From Phytopseudomonas flavescens (GTDB lineage Bacteria > Pseudomonadota > Gammaproteobacteria > Pseudomonadales > Pseudomonadaceae), in assembly GCF_900100535.1 (NCBI RefSeq), contig NZ_FNDG01000019.1, forward strand, positions 1 through 64,000: DNA of 64,000 nt, written 5' to 3'. The translations under genes were made by a program, and so were the position numbers. The notes beneath the pieces were generated by a model. The model ran no database searches, was not told where the DNA came from, and saw nothing but the letters and a program-made list of their open reading frames with translations. The stretch's first letter is position 1; the number at the start of each line of letters is the position of its first letter. Below are positions 44,770 through 51,936 of the stretch, piece by piece.

Positions 44770-45450
44770 ATGGTCGGTACCGACCCTCACTTCCAGGCTT
44801 GGCTCATGCCCTATCACCGTTATCCCGAACTCGCCTTTCTGAAGATCGACCACTTGAGTTTCGATGAGCAGAATGTGTTCTTTCACCTGCGCAATGGCCA
44901 GGCGTTCTCCCTGACCCAGGGTGGCTATCTACGACTCGACAGCCTGTCACCCGCGCAGCGCCAGGACTATCGCCTGGAAAACCTTGGCTTCACCGCCAGC
45001 TGGCGCCATCTGGGGGGCAGTTGCTGGGACTCCCCGGAGCTGGTCTGGGGCGATTTGCAGGACCAGGCATTGCGCCGCCTGGACGAAGCCGCTTGGGATC
45101 TCGAGGCGATCGATCTGCGCAATCGCCATCTGGTGGCGCTGTGGCGTCTGCAGGCCGACTACTACAATGGTGGCCTGCTGCAGGTTTTCGCCAACTGGGG
45201 CGTGCCGACCTTCGAGTACGCCCAGGCGGCGCTCGCCTTGCTCGGCCTGCAGCCGGCCCGCCAATTGTTGCAGGATTTCTACGGGGTATTCGCTCACCTG
45301 CAGGATGAGCCGACGCAAATCGAGCTGTGGGATATACCGCAATGGCTCAACGAGGCGCAGAACGCCCGGCTCGGCGAGATCGACGAGCAACTGGGCGAGG
45401 CGATCGAGGAACTGCAGTGGGCCGCACTCCGGCATTTCCTCTCGGCCTGA
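44770..45450 (+). CDS. DUF2442–DUF4375 (DMP19-like) protein
   Basis: About 226 residues, soluble. The N-terminal part (about 20–60: LKIDHLSFDEQNVFFHLRNG, then SLTQGGYLRLDSLSPAQRQ) fits DUF2442. The C-terminal part (about 100–225) has the DUF4375 motif DYYNGGLLQVFANWG. Both are domains without an assigned activity, and the combination is unusual. Start is uncertain: the frame is open back to 44,545, but that passes through two terminators, so ATG 44,770 or 44,806 is likelier. Neither has a good ribosome site. Confidence 0.7.
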   Translation: MVGTDPHFQAWLMPYHRYPELAFLKIDHLSFDEQNVFFHLRNGQAFSLTQGGYLRLDSLSPAQRQDYRLENLGFTASWRHLGGSCWDSPELVWGDLQDQALRRLDEAAWDLEAIDLRNRHLVALWRLQADYYNGGLLQVFANWGVPTFEYAQAALALLGLQPARQLLQDFYGVFAHLQDEPTQIELWDIPQWLNEAQNARLGEIDEQLGEAIEELQWAALRHFLSA

Positions 45451-45515
45451 TTGGCGGAACCCCGGGGGTGACTTCAGGTTCCCTTACTGCATATCCCCCG
45501 AAGGAAGCATCCGCC

Positions 45516-46067
45516 ATGGCACTCAGTGAAAAACACAAAATGCTCATCGGTGAGCGCTATCTGGCCAGCGATCCCGAGCTGCAGGCCGAAAGCGCGGCAA
45601 CCATCGCCTGGCTGGCGCGCTACAACGGCAACCTTGGCCTGTCGCCCGCCGAGCGTACCCAGGTACTGGCCGAACGCCTGGCGACGATTGGCAGGGGGGT
45701 GGTGGTGCGTTCGCCGTTCCACTGCGATTACGGCTTCAATCTCAGCCTGGGTGATGACGTATTCATCAACTTCAACTGCGTGATCCTCGACGTGGTGGCC
45801 GTGAGCATCGGTGACAAGACCCAGATCGGCCCCGGTGTGCAGATCCTCGCCGCCGATCACCCGCGCGACCCCGCCGAGCGAGAATCCGGCCTGGAATTCG
45901 GCCGGCCGGTGAACATCGGTCGCAACGTCTGGATCGGTGCCGGGGCGCTGATCCTGCCGGGGGTAACGGTCGGTGACGACGCGTTGATCGGCGCTGGCAG
46001 CGTGGTCACCCGCGATGTACCGGCCGGAGCGAAAGTGGCGGGCAACCCGGCGCGGGTGCTTGGCTGA
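45516..46067 (+). CDS. maa: Maltose O-acetyltransferase-type enzyme (LbH family)
   Basis: 183 residues. The short N-terminal Mac domain (MALSEKHKMLIGERYLASDP) is followed by a left-handed beta-helix built of hexapeptide repeats, with the catalytic His in QILAADHPRD and NVWIGAGALILPGVTVGDDA. It acetylates sugars such as maltose with acetyl-CoA; natural role unclear. A GGAAG ribosome site precedes ATG 45,516. Confidence 0.9.
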   Translation: MALSEKHKMLIGERYLASDPELQAESAATIAWLARYNGNLGLSPAERTQVLAERLATIGRGVVVRSPFHCDYGFNLSLGDDVFINFNCVILDVVAVSIGDKTQIGPGVQILAADHPRDPAERESGLEFGRPVNIGRNVWIGAGALILPGVTVGDDALIGAGSVVTRDVPAGAKVAGNPARVLG

Positions 46068-46220
46068 TCGCTGCACAGGCCCGCGCTTGACGAGGCGGCG
46101 CAAGGTCTCGCGCCGTGAATGTTTTTTGGTTATAAATAAATCGTTATTTATTCTTTTTAATATGCTGTGTTCCTCAGCATAGTGAGCGCCACGCAACGAC
46201 TCACTGAAGGAGCACACAGC
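46068..46220 (+). promoter_or_regulatory. Control region of the lsfA–ssu operon
   Basis: Contains an inverted repeat ATAAATAA–ATCG–TTATTTAT at 46,132–46,151 in a TA-rich tract, then ATGCTG…CAGCAT at 46,162–46,180. Sulfate-starvation genes of Pseudomonas are controlled by CysB-like LysR proteins, which bind AT-rich dyads, so these are candidate sites. The link is inference. Confidence 0.5.
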
Positions 46221-46859
46221 ATGAGCATCCGCCTTGGCGACATCGCCCCTGACTTCGAACAGGACTCCAGCGAAGGCCGTATCCGCTTCCACGAGTGGCT
46301 GGGCAGCCAGTGGGGCATCCTGTTTTCCCACCCGGCCGACTTCACGCCGGTGTGCACCACCGAGCTGGGCTTCACCGCCAAGCTGAAAGACGAGTTCGCC
46401 AAGCGCAACCTCAAGGCCATCGCCCTGTCCGTGGACCCGGTGGACTCCCACGTGAAGTGGATCGACGACATCAACGAAACACAGAACACGGCGGTCAACT
46501 TCCCGATTCTGGCCGATGCCGACCGCAAGGTGTCCGAGCTCTACGACCTCATCCACCCGAATGCCAACGACACCCTCACCGTGCGTTCGCTGTTCGTCAT
46601 CGACCCGAACAAGAAGGTTCGCCTGACCATCACCTATCCGGCGAGCACGGGGCGCAATTTCAACGAGATCCTCCGTGTGGTCGATTCGTTGCAACTCACC
46701 GACAGCCACAAGGTGGCCACTCCGGCCAACTGGCAGGACGGTGACGACGTGGTGATCGTGCCTTCGCTCAAAGACGAAGACGAGATCAGGCAGCGCTTCC
46801 CCAAGGGCTACCGCGCCGTCAAGCCGTACCTGCGCCTCACCCCGCAACCTAACAAGTAA
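46221..46859 (+). CDS. lsfA: 1-Cys peroxiredoxin LsfA
   Basis: 212 residues, peroxiredoxin-6 type. The peroxidatic Cys45 lies in HPADFTPVCTTELG. The C-terminal dimerisation arm (about 165–212) ends in VKPYLRLTPQPNK. LsfA reduces peroxides and is known as a sulfate-starvation-induced protein in Pseudomonas. It begins the ssu run here, 9 bp before ssuE, so the two are one transcript. GGAGCA ribosome site before ATG 46,221. Confidence 0.95.
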   Translation: MSIRLGDIAPDFEQDSSEGRIRFHEWLGSQWGILFSHPADFTPVCTTELGFTAKLKDEFAKRNLKAIALSVDPVDSHVKWIDDINETQNTAVNFPILADADRKVSELYDLIHPNANDTLTVRSLFVIDPNKKVRLTITYPASTGRNFNEILRVVDSLQLTDSHKVATPANWQDGDDVVIVPSLKDEDEIRQRFPKGYRAVKPYLRLTPQPNK

Positions 46860-46868
46860 GGACGTCCC

Positions 46869-47456
46869 ATGTTGGTGGTTTTGCTGGGCGGCAGTCCGAG
46901 CCAGAGGTCGCGTTCCAACGTGCTGCTCGACAGGGCGCGGCAGTGGCTGCAGTCCCATGGCGTCGAGGTGGTGACCTATCAGGTTCGCGACTTCGAGGCC
47001 GAGGACCTGCTCTTCGCCCGTTTCGACAGTCCGCGCATCCAGGGCCTGCAGGCCCACGTGGCTGCAGCCGACGGTGTGATCGTGGCGACGCCGGTGTACA
47101 AGGCGTCGTTTTCCGGGGCCTTGAAAACCCTGCTTGACGTGCTGCCCGAGCGCGCCCTGCACCACAAGGTGGTGCTGCCAATCGCCACGGGCGGCAGCAG
47201 CGCCCACATGCTGGCCGTGGATTACGCGCTGAAGCCAGTGCTGTCGGCGCTCAAAGCCCAGGAAGTGCTGCACGGCGTTTTCGCCGATGACAGCCAGATC
47301 GCCTACACCGACAGCGGTGCCGATCTGCTGCCGGTACTTGAGCAGCGTTTGGATGACGCCTTGCAGCATCTGATTCAGGCGCTCAACCGCCGGCCGCAAC
47401 CGATCGAGCCGGGGCTGTTGAATGATCGCCTGATCAGTGGGCGCTGGAGCGCCTGA
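46869..47456 (+). CDS. ssuE: NADPH-dependent FMN reductase SsuE
   Basis: 195-residue flavodoxin-fold reductase. The N-terminal phosphate loop VVLLGGSPSQRSRSN and the VIVATPVYKASFSGALKTLL segment are diagnostic. It supplies FMNH2 to the monooxygenase SsuD encoded two genes on. AAGGACG precedes the ATG. The following 107-bp gap holds a perfect 9-bp hairpin. Confidence 0.95.
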   Translation: MLVVLLGGSPSQRSRSNVLLDRARQWLQSHGVEVVTYQVRDFEAEDLLFARFDSPRIQGLQAHVAAADGVIVATPVYKASFSGALKTLLDVLPERALHHKVVLPIATGGSSAHMLAVDYALKPVLSALKAQEVLHGVFADDSQIAYTDSGADLLPVLEQRLDDALQHLIQALNRRPQPIEPGLLNDRLISGRWSA

Positions 47457-47478
47457 AGAAGGATTCACCCACGTTCCC

Positions 47479-47497
47479 ATGGGCGACCGTCGCCCAT
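47479..47497 (+). other. Intercistronic hairpin ssuE–ssuA
   Basis: ATGGGCGAC / GTCGCCCAT with a single-base centre, no T-run. A stem of this kind between operon genes may adjust mRNA stability or partial termination. Confidence 0.45.
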
Positions 47498-47563
47498 CAA
47501 CCACCTTACTGGCCCGATAACGAGGCAGCAGGTGGCCAAACACTCAATGCAGGGGAGAGCGTC

Positions 47564-48553
47564 ATGCGCACCATCACGTTGCGTCGGAGTCTGGTCGCCT
47601 TGTTTGCCGCGGCCATTTCCTTCGGCGCCATTACCGCCGCACAGGCCGAGACCTTGCGGATCGGTTACCAGAAGTACGGCACCCTGGTGCTGCTCAAGGC
47701 CAAGGGCACGCTGGAGAAGCGCCTGGCCGACAAGGGCGTGGACGTCAAATGGACCGAGTTTCCCGGTGGCCCGCAATTGCTCGAAGGGCTCAACGTCGGT
47801 TCCGTCGACTTCGGGGTGACCGGTGAAACGCCGCCGGTGTTCGCCCAGGCGGCCGGTGCCGATCTGCTCTATGTCGCCTACGAGCCGCCAGCGCCGCACA
47901 GCGAGGCGATTCTGGTGCCCAAGGACTCGCCGCTCAAGTCGGTGGCCGAGCTGAAGGGCAAGAAGGTCGCCTTGAACAAGGGCTCCAACGTGCACTACCT
48001 GCTGGTGCGTGCCCTGGAGGATGCCGGTCTCAAATACAGCGATATCCAGCCCGTCTACCTGCCGCCGGCCGATGCCCGTGCGGCGTTCGAGCGTGGCAGC
48101 GTCGACGCCTGGGTCATCTGGGATCCCTTCCAGGCGGCCGCCGAACAGCAGTTGCAGGCACGTACCCTGCGTGATGGCGAAGGCCTGGTCGACAACCACC
48201 AGTTCTACCTCGCCACCAGATCCTATGCCGAGAAGAATCCGCAAGTCCTCCAGGCGCTGATCGAAGAAGTGCGTGCCGTGGGCGAAGACTCCAAGGCCGA
48301 CCCGGAAAAGGTCACCGACCAGGTCGCCCCTCTGCTCGGCTTGCCGCGGGACATCACCGCCATTGCCGTCAAGCGTCAGGGCTACGGTGCCGCGCTTCTG
48401 ACCCCGGAGGTGGTGGCGGCGCAGCAGAAGATCGCCGACACCTTCACCGAGCTGAAGCTGATCCCCAGGAAACTGAGCATCAAGGATGTGATCTGGGCTC
48501 GGCCAGATGGGCCGCCGGCTTCCCACGCGGCCGCTCAGAAAGCCCAGCAGTAA
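47564..48553 (+). CDS. ssuA: Aliphatic sulfonate-binding protein SsuA
   Basis: 329 residues. Signal peptide cleaved near AQA, then ETLRIGYQKYGTLVLLKAKG as in SsuA and related binding proteins, with the PPAHSEAILVPKDSPLKS and GSNVHYLLVRALE segments. It collects alkanesulfonates in the periplasm and delivers them to SsuBC. ATG 47,564 has a GGGGAGAG ribosome site. Confidence 0.95.
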   Translation: MRTITLRRSLVALFAAAISFGAITAAQAETLRIGYQKYGTLVLLKAKGTLEKRLADKGVDVKWTEFPGGPQLLEGLNVGSVDFGVTGETPPVFAQAAGADLLYVAYEPPAPHSEAILVPKDSPLKSVAELKGKKVALNKGSNVHYLLVRALEDAGLKYSDIQPVYLPPADARAAFERGSVDAWVIWDPFQAAAEQQLQARTLRDGEGLVDNHQFYLATRSYAEKNPQVLQALIEEVRAVGEDSKADPEKVTDQVAPLLGLPRDITAIAVKRQGYGAALLTPEVVAAQQKIADTFTELKLIPRKLSIKDVIWARPDGPPASHAAAQKAQQ

Positions 48554-48611
48554 GGCATTCAGCTGCGTGGCCACGGGCCGCGCAGCGATCCCATCCCAAG
48601 GAGACCACTCC

Positions 48612-49760
48612 ATGAGTCTGAACATCTTCTGGTTTCTGCCGACCCACGGCGACGGCCATTATCTCGGTACCTCGCAAGGGGCCCGTGCCGTCGACCACGG
48701 TTATCTGCAGCAAATCGCCCAGGCTGCCGACCGCCTCGGTTTCGGCGGCGTACTGATTCCCACTGGCCGTTCCTGCGAGGATTCCTGGCTGGTCGCCGCG
48801 TCGCTGATCCCGGTGACCCAGCGCCTGAAGTTCCTCGTCGCGCTGCGTCCGGGCATCATTTCCCCGACCGTGGCCGCCCGCCAGGCGGCGACCCTGGATC
48901 GCCTGTCCGGCGGCCGTGCACTGTTCAACCTGGTCACCGGCGGTGATCCGGACGAACTGGCGGGCGACGGCCTGAACCTGTCCCACGCCGAGCGTTACGA
49001 GGCATCCGTCGAATTCACCCGCATCTGGCGTCGCGTGCTGGAAGGCGAAGTGGTCGATTACGACGGCAAACACATCCAGGTGAAGGGCGCCAAGCTGCTT
49101 TACCCGCCAGTCCAGCAACCGCGTCCGCCGCTGTACTTCGGTGGCTCCTCGGAAGCCGCGCAGGATCTCGCCGCCGAACAGGTCGAGCTGTACCTGACCT
49201 GGGGCGAACCACCCGCTGCGGTGGCCGAGAAGATTGCCGCAGTGCGCGAGAAAGCCGCCGCCCAGGGGCGCGAAGTGCGCTTCGGCATCCGCCTGCACGT
49301 GATCGTCCGGGAAACCGTTGATGAGGCCTGGAAAGCCGCCGACAAGCTGATCGCCCACGTCGACGACGACACCATCGCCCGTGCCCAGGCGTCCCTGGCG
49401 CGTTTCGACTCGGTCGGCCAGCGACGCATGGCCGCCCTGCATGGTGGCAGCAAGGACAATCTGGAAGTGTCCGCCAATCTGTGGGCCGGCGTCGGCCTGG
49501 TGCGCGGCGGTGCCGGTACGGCGCTGGTCGGCGACGGCCCGACGGTCGCCGAGCGGGTCAAGGAATACGCCGCCCTGGGCATCGATACCTTCATTTTCTC
49601 CGGTTACCCGCACCTCGAAGAGTCCTATCGGGTCGCCGAACTGTTGTTCCCGCACCTGGATGTGAACCGTCCGGCGCTATCGGAAGGTGCGGGCTACGTG
49701 AGCCCGTTCGGTGAAATGGTCGCCAACGACATCCTGCCCAAGGCGGCGTCGGCCAGTTGA
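48612..49760 (+). CDS. ssuD: FMNH2-dependent alkanesulfonate monooxygenase SsuD
   Basis: 382-residue luciferase-like TIM barrel. It begins SLNIFWFLPTHGDGHYLG, contains LIPTGRSCEDSW and FLVALRPGIISPTVAARQAA, as SsuD does, and ends SPFGEMVANDILPK. It splits alkanesulfonates to aldehydes and sulfite, using flavin from SsuE. ATG at 48,612 has an AAGGAGA site; the frame upstream is ssuA's shadow. Confidence 0.97.
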   Translation: MSLNIFWFLPTHGDGHYLGTSQGARAVDHGYLQQIAQAADRLGFGGVLIPTGRSCEDSWLVAASLIPVTQRLKFLVALRPGIISPTVAARQAATLDRLSGGRALFNLVTGGDPDELAGDGLNLSHAERYEASVEFTRIWRRVLEGEVVDYDGKHIQVKGAKLLYPPVQQPRPPLYFGGSSEAAQDLAAEQVELYLTWGEPPAAVAEKIAAVREKAAAQGREVRFGIRLHVIVRETVDEAWKAADKLIAHVDDDTIARAQASLARFDSVGQRRMAALHGGSKDNLEVSANLWAGVGLVRGGAGTALVGDGPTVAERVKEYAALGIDTFIFSGYPHLEESYRVAELLFPHLDVNRPALSEGAGYVSPFGEMVANDILPKAASAS

Positions 49761-49765
49761 AACAC

Positions 49766-49787
49766 GGCCGGGCGTGGATGCCCGGCC
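49766..49787 (+). other. Intercistronic hairpin ssuD–ssuC
   Basis: Stem GGCCGGGC / GCCCGGCC with a 6-nt loop, 6 bp after the ssuD stop, no T-run. Likely stabilises the 3' end of the ssuD segment or causes partial termination before ssuCB. Confidence 0.55.
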
Positions 49788-49814
49788 ATCCCGTGATGAT
49801 TGTTGAGGTATGAA

Positions 49815-50609
49815 ATGAGCGACACGTCTTTCCATCGCCTGGCCCTGCGCCTGGCGCCCTGGGCACTGCCCGTGGCGCTGCTGGTCGCCTGGCAGGGCTC
49901 GGTCGCCCTGGGGCTGCTGTCCACGCGCATTCTGCCGGCGCCCAGCGCGGTGTTCGAGGCAGGCTGGCAGCTGCTGTCCAGCGGCGAGATCTGGACCCAC
50001 CTGGCGATCAGCGGCTGGCGCGCAGGGGTTGGTTTCGCCATCGGCGGCGGCATCGGCCTGGCCCTGGGTTTCATCACCGGCCTGTCGAAATGGGGCGAGC
50101 GCCTGATCGACAGCTCGGTGCAGATGATCCGAAACGTGCCGCACCTGGCGCTGATTCCGCTGGTGATCCTGTGGTTCGGCATCGACGAGAGTGCGAAGAT
50201 CTTTCTGGTCGCCCTCGGCACCCTGTTCCCGATCTACCTGAACACCTACCACGGCATCCGCAACGTCGACCCGGCACTGGTGGAAATGTCGCGCAGCTAT
50301 GGTCTATCCGGCTTCGCGCTGTTCCGCCAGGTGATCCTGCCCGGTGCGCTGCCATCGATCCTGGTCGGTGTGCGCTTCGCCCTCGGCCTGATGTGGCTGA
50401 CCCTGATCGTCGCCGAAACCATTTCCGCCAGCAGCGGCATCGGTTACCTGGCGATGAACGCCCGTGAATTCCTGCAGACCGACGTGGTGGTGCTGGCGAT
50501 CCTGCTGTACGCAGTGCTGGGCAAGCTGGCCGATGTCGCTGCCCGGGGGCTGGAACGTATCTGGTTACGCTGGCATCCGGCCTACCAGGCCAAGGCAGGT
50601 GCAAGATGA
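49815..50609 (+). CDS. ssuC: Aliphatic sulfonate ABC transporter permease SsuC
   Basis: 264 residues, about six membrane segments, with the permease EAA-like loop (YHGIRNVDPALVEMSRSYGL). N-terminus MSDTSFHRLALRLAPWAL. ATG 49,815 follows TTGAGGT. It overlaps ssuB by 4 bp (ATGA), so coupling is likely. Forms the channel for SsuB/SsuA. Confidence 0.95.
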   Translation: MSDTSFHRLALRLAPWALPVALLVAWQGSVALGLLSTRILPAPSAVFEAGWQLLSSGEIWTHLAISGWRAGVGFAIGGGIGLALGFITGLSKWGERLIDSSVQMIRNVPHLALIPLVILWFGIDESAKIFLVALGTLFPIYLNTYHGIRNVDPALVEMSRSYGLSGFALFRQVILPGALPSILVGVRFALGLMWLTLIVAETISASSGIGYLAMNAREFLQTDVVVLAILLYAVLGKLADVAARGLERIWLRWHPAYQAKAGAR

Positions 50610-51406
50610 CGGCCTTGCACAGCCTCCAGCGGGGCACGCCGCTGACCATTCGCGGCATTCAGAAATCCTTCGGCGAGCGTCAGGTGCTCAAGGACATCGA
50701 CCTGCGCATTCCTTCGGGCCAGTTCGTCGCCGTGGTCGGGCGCAGTGGCTGCGGCAAGAGCACGCTGCTGCGGCTGCTCGCTGGCCTCGACCAGCCCAGC
50801 GGTGGCGAGCTGCTGGCCGGCAATGGCCCGTTGGCGGCGACCCGCGAGGACACCCGCCTGATGTTCCAGGAAGCGCGGCTGCTGCCCTGGAAGCGGGTGA
50901 TCGACAACGTCGGTCTCGGCCTTACCGGAGACTGGCGACCCAAGGCCCAGCAGGTGCTGGAAGCGGTCGGTCTCGGCGAGCGTGCCGACGAGTGGCCGGC
51001 GGCATTGTCCGGCGGCCAGAAGCAACGCGTGGCCCTGGCCCGTGCCCTGATCCATGAGCCCCGCCTGCTGCTGCTCGATGAGCCATTGGGTGCCCTGGAT
51101 GCCCTGACCCGAATCGAAATGCAGCAACTGATCGAGAGCCTGTGGCAGAAGCACGGCTTCACCGTGCTGCTGGTCACCCACGATGTCAGCGAAGCCGTGG
51201 CGACCGCCGACCGGGTCATCCTGATCGAAGACGGACAGGTTGGCCTGGATCTGCAGGTGAACCTGCCGCGCCCTCGCAACAAGGGCTCGGCACGCCTCGC
51301 TTCGCTGGAGGCCGAGGTGCTCAACCGTGTTCTGCAACTGCCCGCGCTGCCACCGCAGCCGGATCCCGTTTCACCCCTCCCGACGCAATTGCGCTGGGCA
51401 CTCTAA
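50606..51406 (+). CDS. ssuB: Aliphatic sulfonate ABC transporter ATPase SsuB
   Basis: 266 residues with Walker A GRSGCGKST, signature LSGGQKQR and Walker B LLLLDEPLGALDALTR. The N-terminal GTPLTIRGIQKSFGERQVL is typical of SsuB. It powers sulfonate import with SsuC. ATG overlaps the ssuC stop. Confidence 0.96.
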   Translation: MTALHSLQRGTPLTIRGIQKSFGERQVLKDIDLRIPSGQFVAVVGRSGCGKSTLLRLLAGLDQPSGGELLAGNGPLAATREDTRLMFQEARLLPWKRVIDNVGLGLTGDWRPKAQQVLEAVGLGERADEWPAALSGGQKQRVALARALIHEPRLLLLDEPLGALDALTRIEMQQLIESLWQKHGFTVLLVTHDVSEAVATADRVILIEDGQVGLDLQVNLPRPRNKGSARLASLEAEVLNRVLQLPALPPQPDPVSPLPTQLRWAL

Positions 51407-51457
51407 CCCTGACTTCATGCCCCTGCCGGGGCCAATTGCTACCCTAGGAGACTCACC

Positions 51458-51673
51458 ATGACCATCAAAGCCATCAACGTCCGTAACCAATTCAAAGGCA
51501 CCATCAAGGAAATCGTCGAAGGTGACGTGCTGTCGGAGATCGACGTACAGACCGCCGCCGGCATCGTCACCTCGGTGATCACCACCCGTTCCGTGCGCGA
51601 GCTGGAACTGGGCGTGGGCAGCGAAGTGATCGCGTTCGTCAAGTCCACTGAGGTGTCCATCGCCAAGCTCTGA
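51458..51673 (+). CDS. ssuF: Molbindin-type (TOBE) protein SsuF
   Basis: 71-residue single Mop/TOBE domain beginning MTIKAINVRNQFKGTIKEIV and ending KSTEVSIAKL. It resembles molybdate-binding molbindins; in Pseudomonas ssuF is the last gene of the ssu operon and is needed for sulfonate use, by an unknown role. A strong AGGAGA site precedes it. The terminator at 51,693 follows. Confidence 0.93.
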   Translation: MTIKAINVRNQFKGTIKEIVEGDVLSEIDVQTAAGIVTSVITTRSVRELELGVGSEVIAFVKSTEVSIAKL

Positions 51674-51692
51674 TCGCTTCGCGCGGGAAAAC

Positions 51693-51715
51693 GGCCGGCC
51701 TTGCGCCGGCCTTTT
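51693..51715 (+). terminator. Rho-independent terminator after ssuF
   Basis: Stem GGCCGGC / GCCGGCC, loop CTTGC, then TTTT. Marks the end of the ssu operon. Confidence 0.85.
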
Positions 51716-51801
51716 CACAGGTGCCCGATGGTGCCTGACAGAACCCTGGGAGATAGGGCGGACGCGACCACTGGTGTGTTCAACGGTGGTAACGGGTATT
51801 C

Positions 51802-51890
51802 GTAGGATGGACGACGCTTCGGCTACGCGGCCCGACCTCTCCACCGCTTAGTTATCGCGATGGTGGATGAAAAGAGCGTCATCCACCCTG
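51802..51890 (-). repeat. Dispersed palindromic repeat, copy 2 (inverted)
   Basis: Runs from GTAGGATGGAC to CATCCACCCTG. Read on the minus strand it matches copy 1 at 39,613–39,730 block by block: GACGCTCTTTTCATCCACC, ATCGCGAT, GCGGTGGA, TCGGGCCGCGTAG, GAAGCGTC, GTCCATCCTAC. Copy 1 has two extra inserts (CGGGGCGCGTAGCT and GGCTACGCGCCCCG) that pair with each other. It sits between ssuF and the next, convergent gene, at the edge of the conserved backbone. Confidence 0.8.
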
Positions 51891-51936
51891 CGGGATGACG
51901 TCTGCAGGGGGCATGTAGCAGATCGTGGACGGGTGC

